A stretch of 13,933 nt of DNA from Candidatus Saccharimonadota bacterium (lineage in GTDB: Bacteria > Patescibacteriota > Saccharimonadia > Saccharimonadales > Saccharimonadaceae), in contig JACQGD010000027.1 of assembly GCA_016199685.1 (NCBI GenBank), forward strand, positions 4,081-18,013, in the 5' to 3' direction. The notes beneath the pieces were generated by a model. That model made no database searches. It saw only the letters and a program-made list of their open reading frames with translations, and had not been told where the DNA came from. A program made the translations under genes and the position numbers. This document shows positions 13,065-13,933 of the stretch, piece after piece (the stretch's first letter is position 1; every line of letters begins with the position of its first letter).

Positions 13065-13933
13065 TAGGCGACCATAGTTGTATTATTCCGTTGAAATCGT
13101 CATGAAGGCGCGAATATAGCCTATCGGCTTTAGGCACTACCAACGCAACACTGTATCGAGCTCTTGTTGACGCAACATAAAAGCCTGAAGCTGATTTATC
13201 TGCTAAAAGAGTTTTGCTTGCTAGCCACTTACGAATAGGGTCTGTAGTCAGGATTACTACGCGATCACGCGTGATACCTTTGGATACGCCGAAGTTAATG
13301 ACCTCTAAATCAGGTAGATTTCGATTACTGGTCATTACACGAAGTAGGGTTGGCTTCCATTGCCGAGCGTATTCTTCGATATGGTCGTCATCTACGAGAA
13401 ATAGGCCATCGTGTTCACTGGTCTCTACGAAAGAGCCTGTGGTTGCAGGCAAACCGAGTACGGGATCATGAATAAGATCAGAGAAGCGAGCAATAGTATG
13501 GTTGAATCGTTGCGAGGTTTCGGCGAAGGTAAGCTCGCATATGCAATCTGCCTCTCGCTCCCTGAACCAATCAACTAGATGAACTCCACGATAGGCTGCA
13601 TTAAGGCGATCTGAGCGAGAAGTTGCGAGCACTGATTGCCTAACGTCACCTGTAATAAATACATTTATTGAAGAGCGCATAAGTTTTTCAAGGATCTCAA
13701 GATCATTGCCTGTAAGATCTTGAACCTCGTCAATATAGAGGTTATCGTATATAGCTTCAACGCGACGTATCGAAGCATCACCTGATGCCTCGAGAACGAG
13801 CTTCGCAAGAAGGCTCAAGCGAATGTTGAAGGGCTGATGTTTATCATCAAAGTAATATTTCCAACCAGATCTATTACGGGGAATCTGGCCGGCATGCTCG
13901 ACAAAATTAAGCCCATAGGCATGGATGCCCGGA
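13057..13933 (-). CDS. UvrD/Rep-type superfamily 1 helicase, C-terminal part (5' end outside window)
   Basis: The frame is open from the window edge (13932) to TGA 13057-13059, about 291 residues, so the real start lies beyond the window; the in-frame TTG at 13818 is not the start. Helicase motifs in order are II (Walker B) YIDEVQDL with DEVQD at 13717-13731, III GDVRQS, IV-like TSQRFN, V-like NFGVSKGITRDRVVIL, and VI YVASTRARYSVALV near 13141-13183. These define an ATP-dependent 3'-5' SF1 DNA translocase. The Walker A motif must lie upstream. The compact spacing between motifs and the diverged motif V (GVSKGITRD in place of HxxKGLE) differ from the housekeeping UvrD/PcrA, so it is probably an accessory helicase, as in several defence systems. 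It overlaps the 398-aa gene by 8 bases. Confidence 0.88.
   Translation of the reverse strand, partial: PGIHAYGLNFVEHAGQIPRNRSGWKYYFDDKHQPFNIRLSLLAKLVLEASGDASIRRVEAIYDNLYIDEVQDLTGNDLEILEKLMRSSINVFITGDVRQSVLATSRSDRLNAAYRGVHLVDWFREREADCICELTFAETSQRFNHTIARFSDLIHDPVLGLPATTGSFVETSEHDGLFLVDDDHIEEYARQWKPTLLRVMTSNRNLPDLEVINFGVSKGITRDRVVILTTDPIRKWLASKTLLADKSASGFYVASTRARYSVALVVPKADRLYSRLHDDFNGIIQLWSPNE

Noticed and set aside
13816..13818. TTG at 13818 as the helicase start
   Set aside because: The frame stays open upstream to the window edge with helicase-like sequence, and Walker A has not yet been reached, so the gene continues outside the window.
1..13933. CRISPR arrays, insertion sequences, riboswitches, rRNA
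   Set aside because: I saw no regularly spaced repeats, transposase or integrase reading frames, terminal inverted repeats or long structured leaders. The short intergenic gaps leave little room for them.

Overview
The window looks like chromosomal DNA from a small-genome bacterium. My best guess is Patescibacteria/CPR, Saccharibacteria-like. That guess rests on very tight packing, a cluster of envelope and glycan genes with several small orphan proteins, many apparently leaderless genes, and membrane-anchored proteins of a kind I associate with that group. No marker gene here proves it. TGA is used as an ordinary stop (end of the LexA-like gene and of the helicase), so the TGA-as-glycine code of some CPR lineages is not in use. 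No stretch longer than 300 bases lacks a gene; the longest gaps are 2301-2459 (before the GT2 gene) and 11682-11867 (after the tRNA).

Region 1 (1-6017) is sugar-nucleotide and surface-glycan metabolism: the last codons of glmS (+), galE (-) abutting it tail to tail, a multi-pass GT-C (PIG-V-like) mannosyltransferase (-), a GT2 glycosyltransferase (+), two small ORFs of 61 and 28 aa (+), and a two-gene operon on the minus strand: a polyprenyl-phosphate sugar-1-phosphate transferase followed immediately by a GT4 glycosyltransferase. Region 2 (5865-7713) runs on the plus strand: a 50-aa single-span membrane protein, an O-antigen ligase/polymerase-type protein, and a LexA-type DNA-binding protein without the autoprotease domain. 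Together these genes could supply UDP-sugars and amino sugars, start a lipid-linked glycan, extend it, and polymerise or attach it at the surface.

Region 3 (7728-11557) is a tandem pair of membrane-anchored extracytoplasmic proteins that share PG_binding_4-like regions, two conserved cysteine pairs and a C-terminal penicillin-recognising serine hydrolase fold. The first copy keeps the S-x-x-K, S-D-N and K-x-G motifs. The second has lost all three and gained a Pro/Gln-rich N-terminal tail, so it looks like a pseudoenzyme partner.

Region 4 (11566-13933) has a tRNA-Asn(GTT) with its own promoter and terminator, an imperfect duplicate of the terminator region about 105 bp downstream, then a minus-strand cassette: a UvrD/Rep-type SF1 helicase (cut by the window edge) translationally overlapping a 398-aa protein I do not recognise. 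This is the most accessory-looking part and a possible unassigned defence or DNA-processing module.

A recurring theme is that first genes of transcription units have a -10 hexamer, often extended (TGN-TATAAT-like), only 6-10 nt before the ATG and no Shine-Dalgarno. Internal genes (GT4, LexA-like, the 28-aa ORF) do have GGAG/AAAGGA-type sites. TAG is the commonest stop codon (9 of 15).
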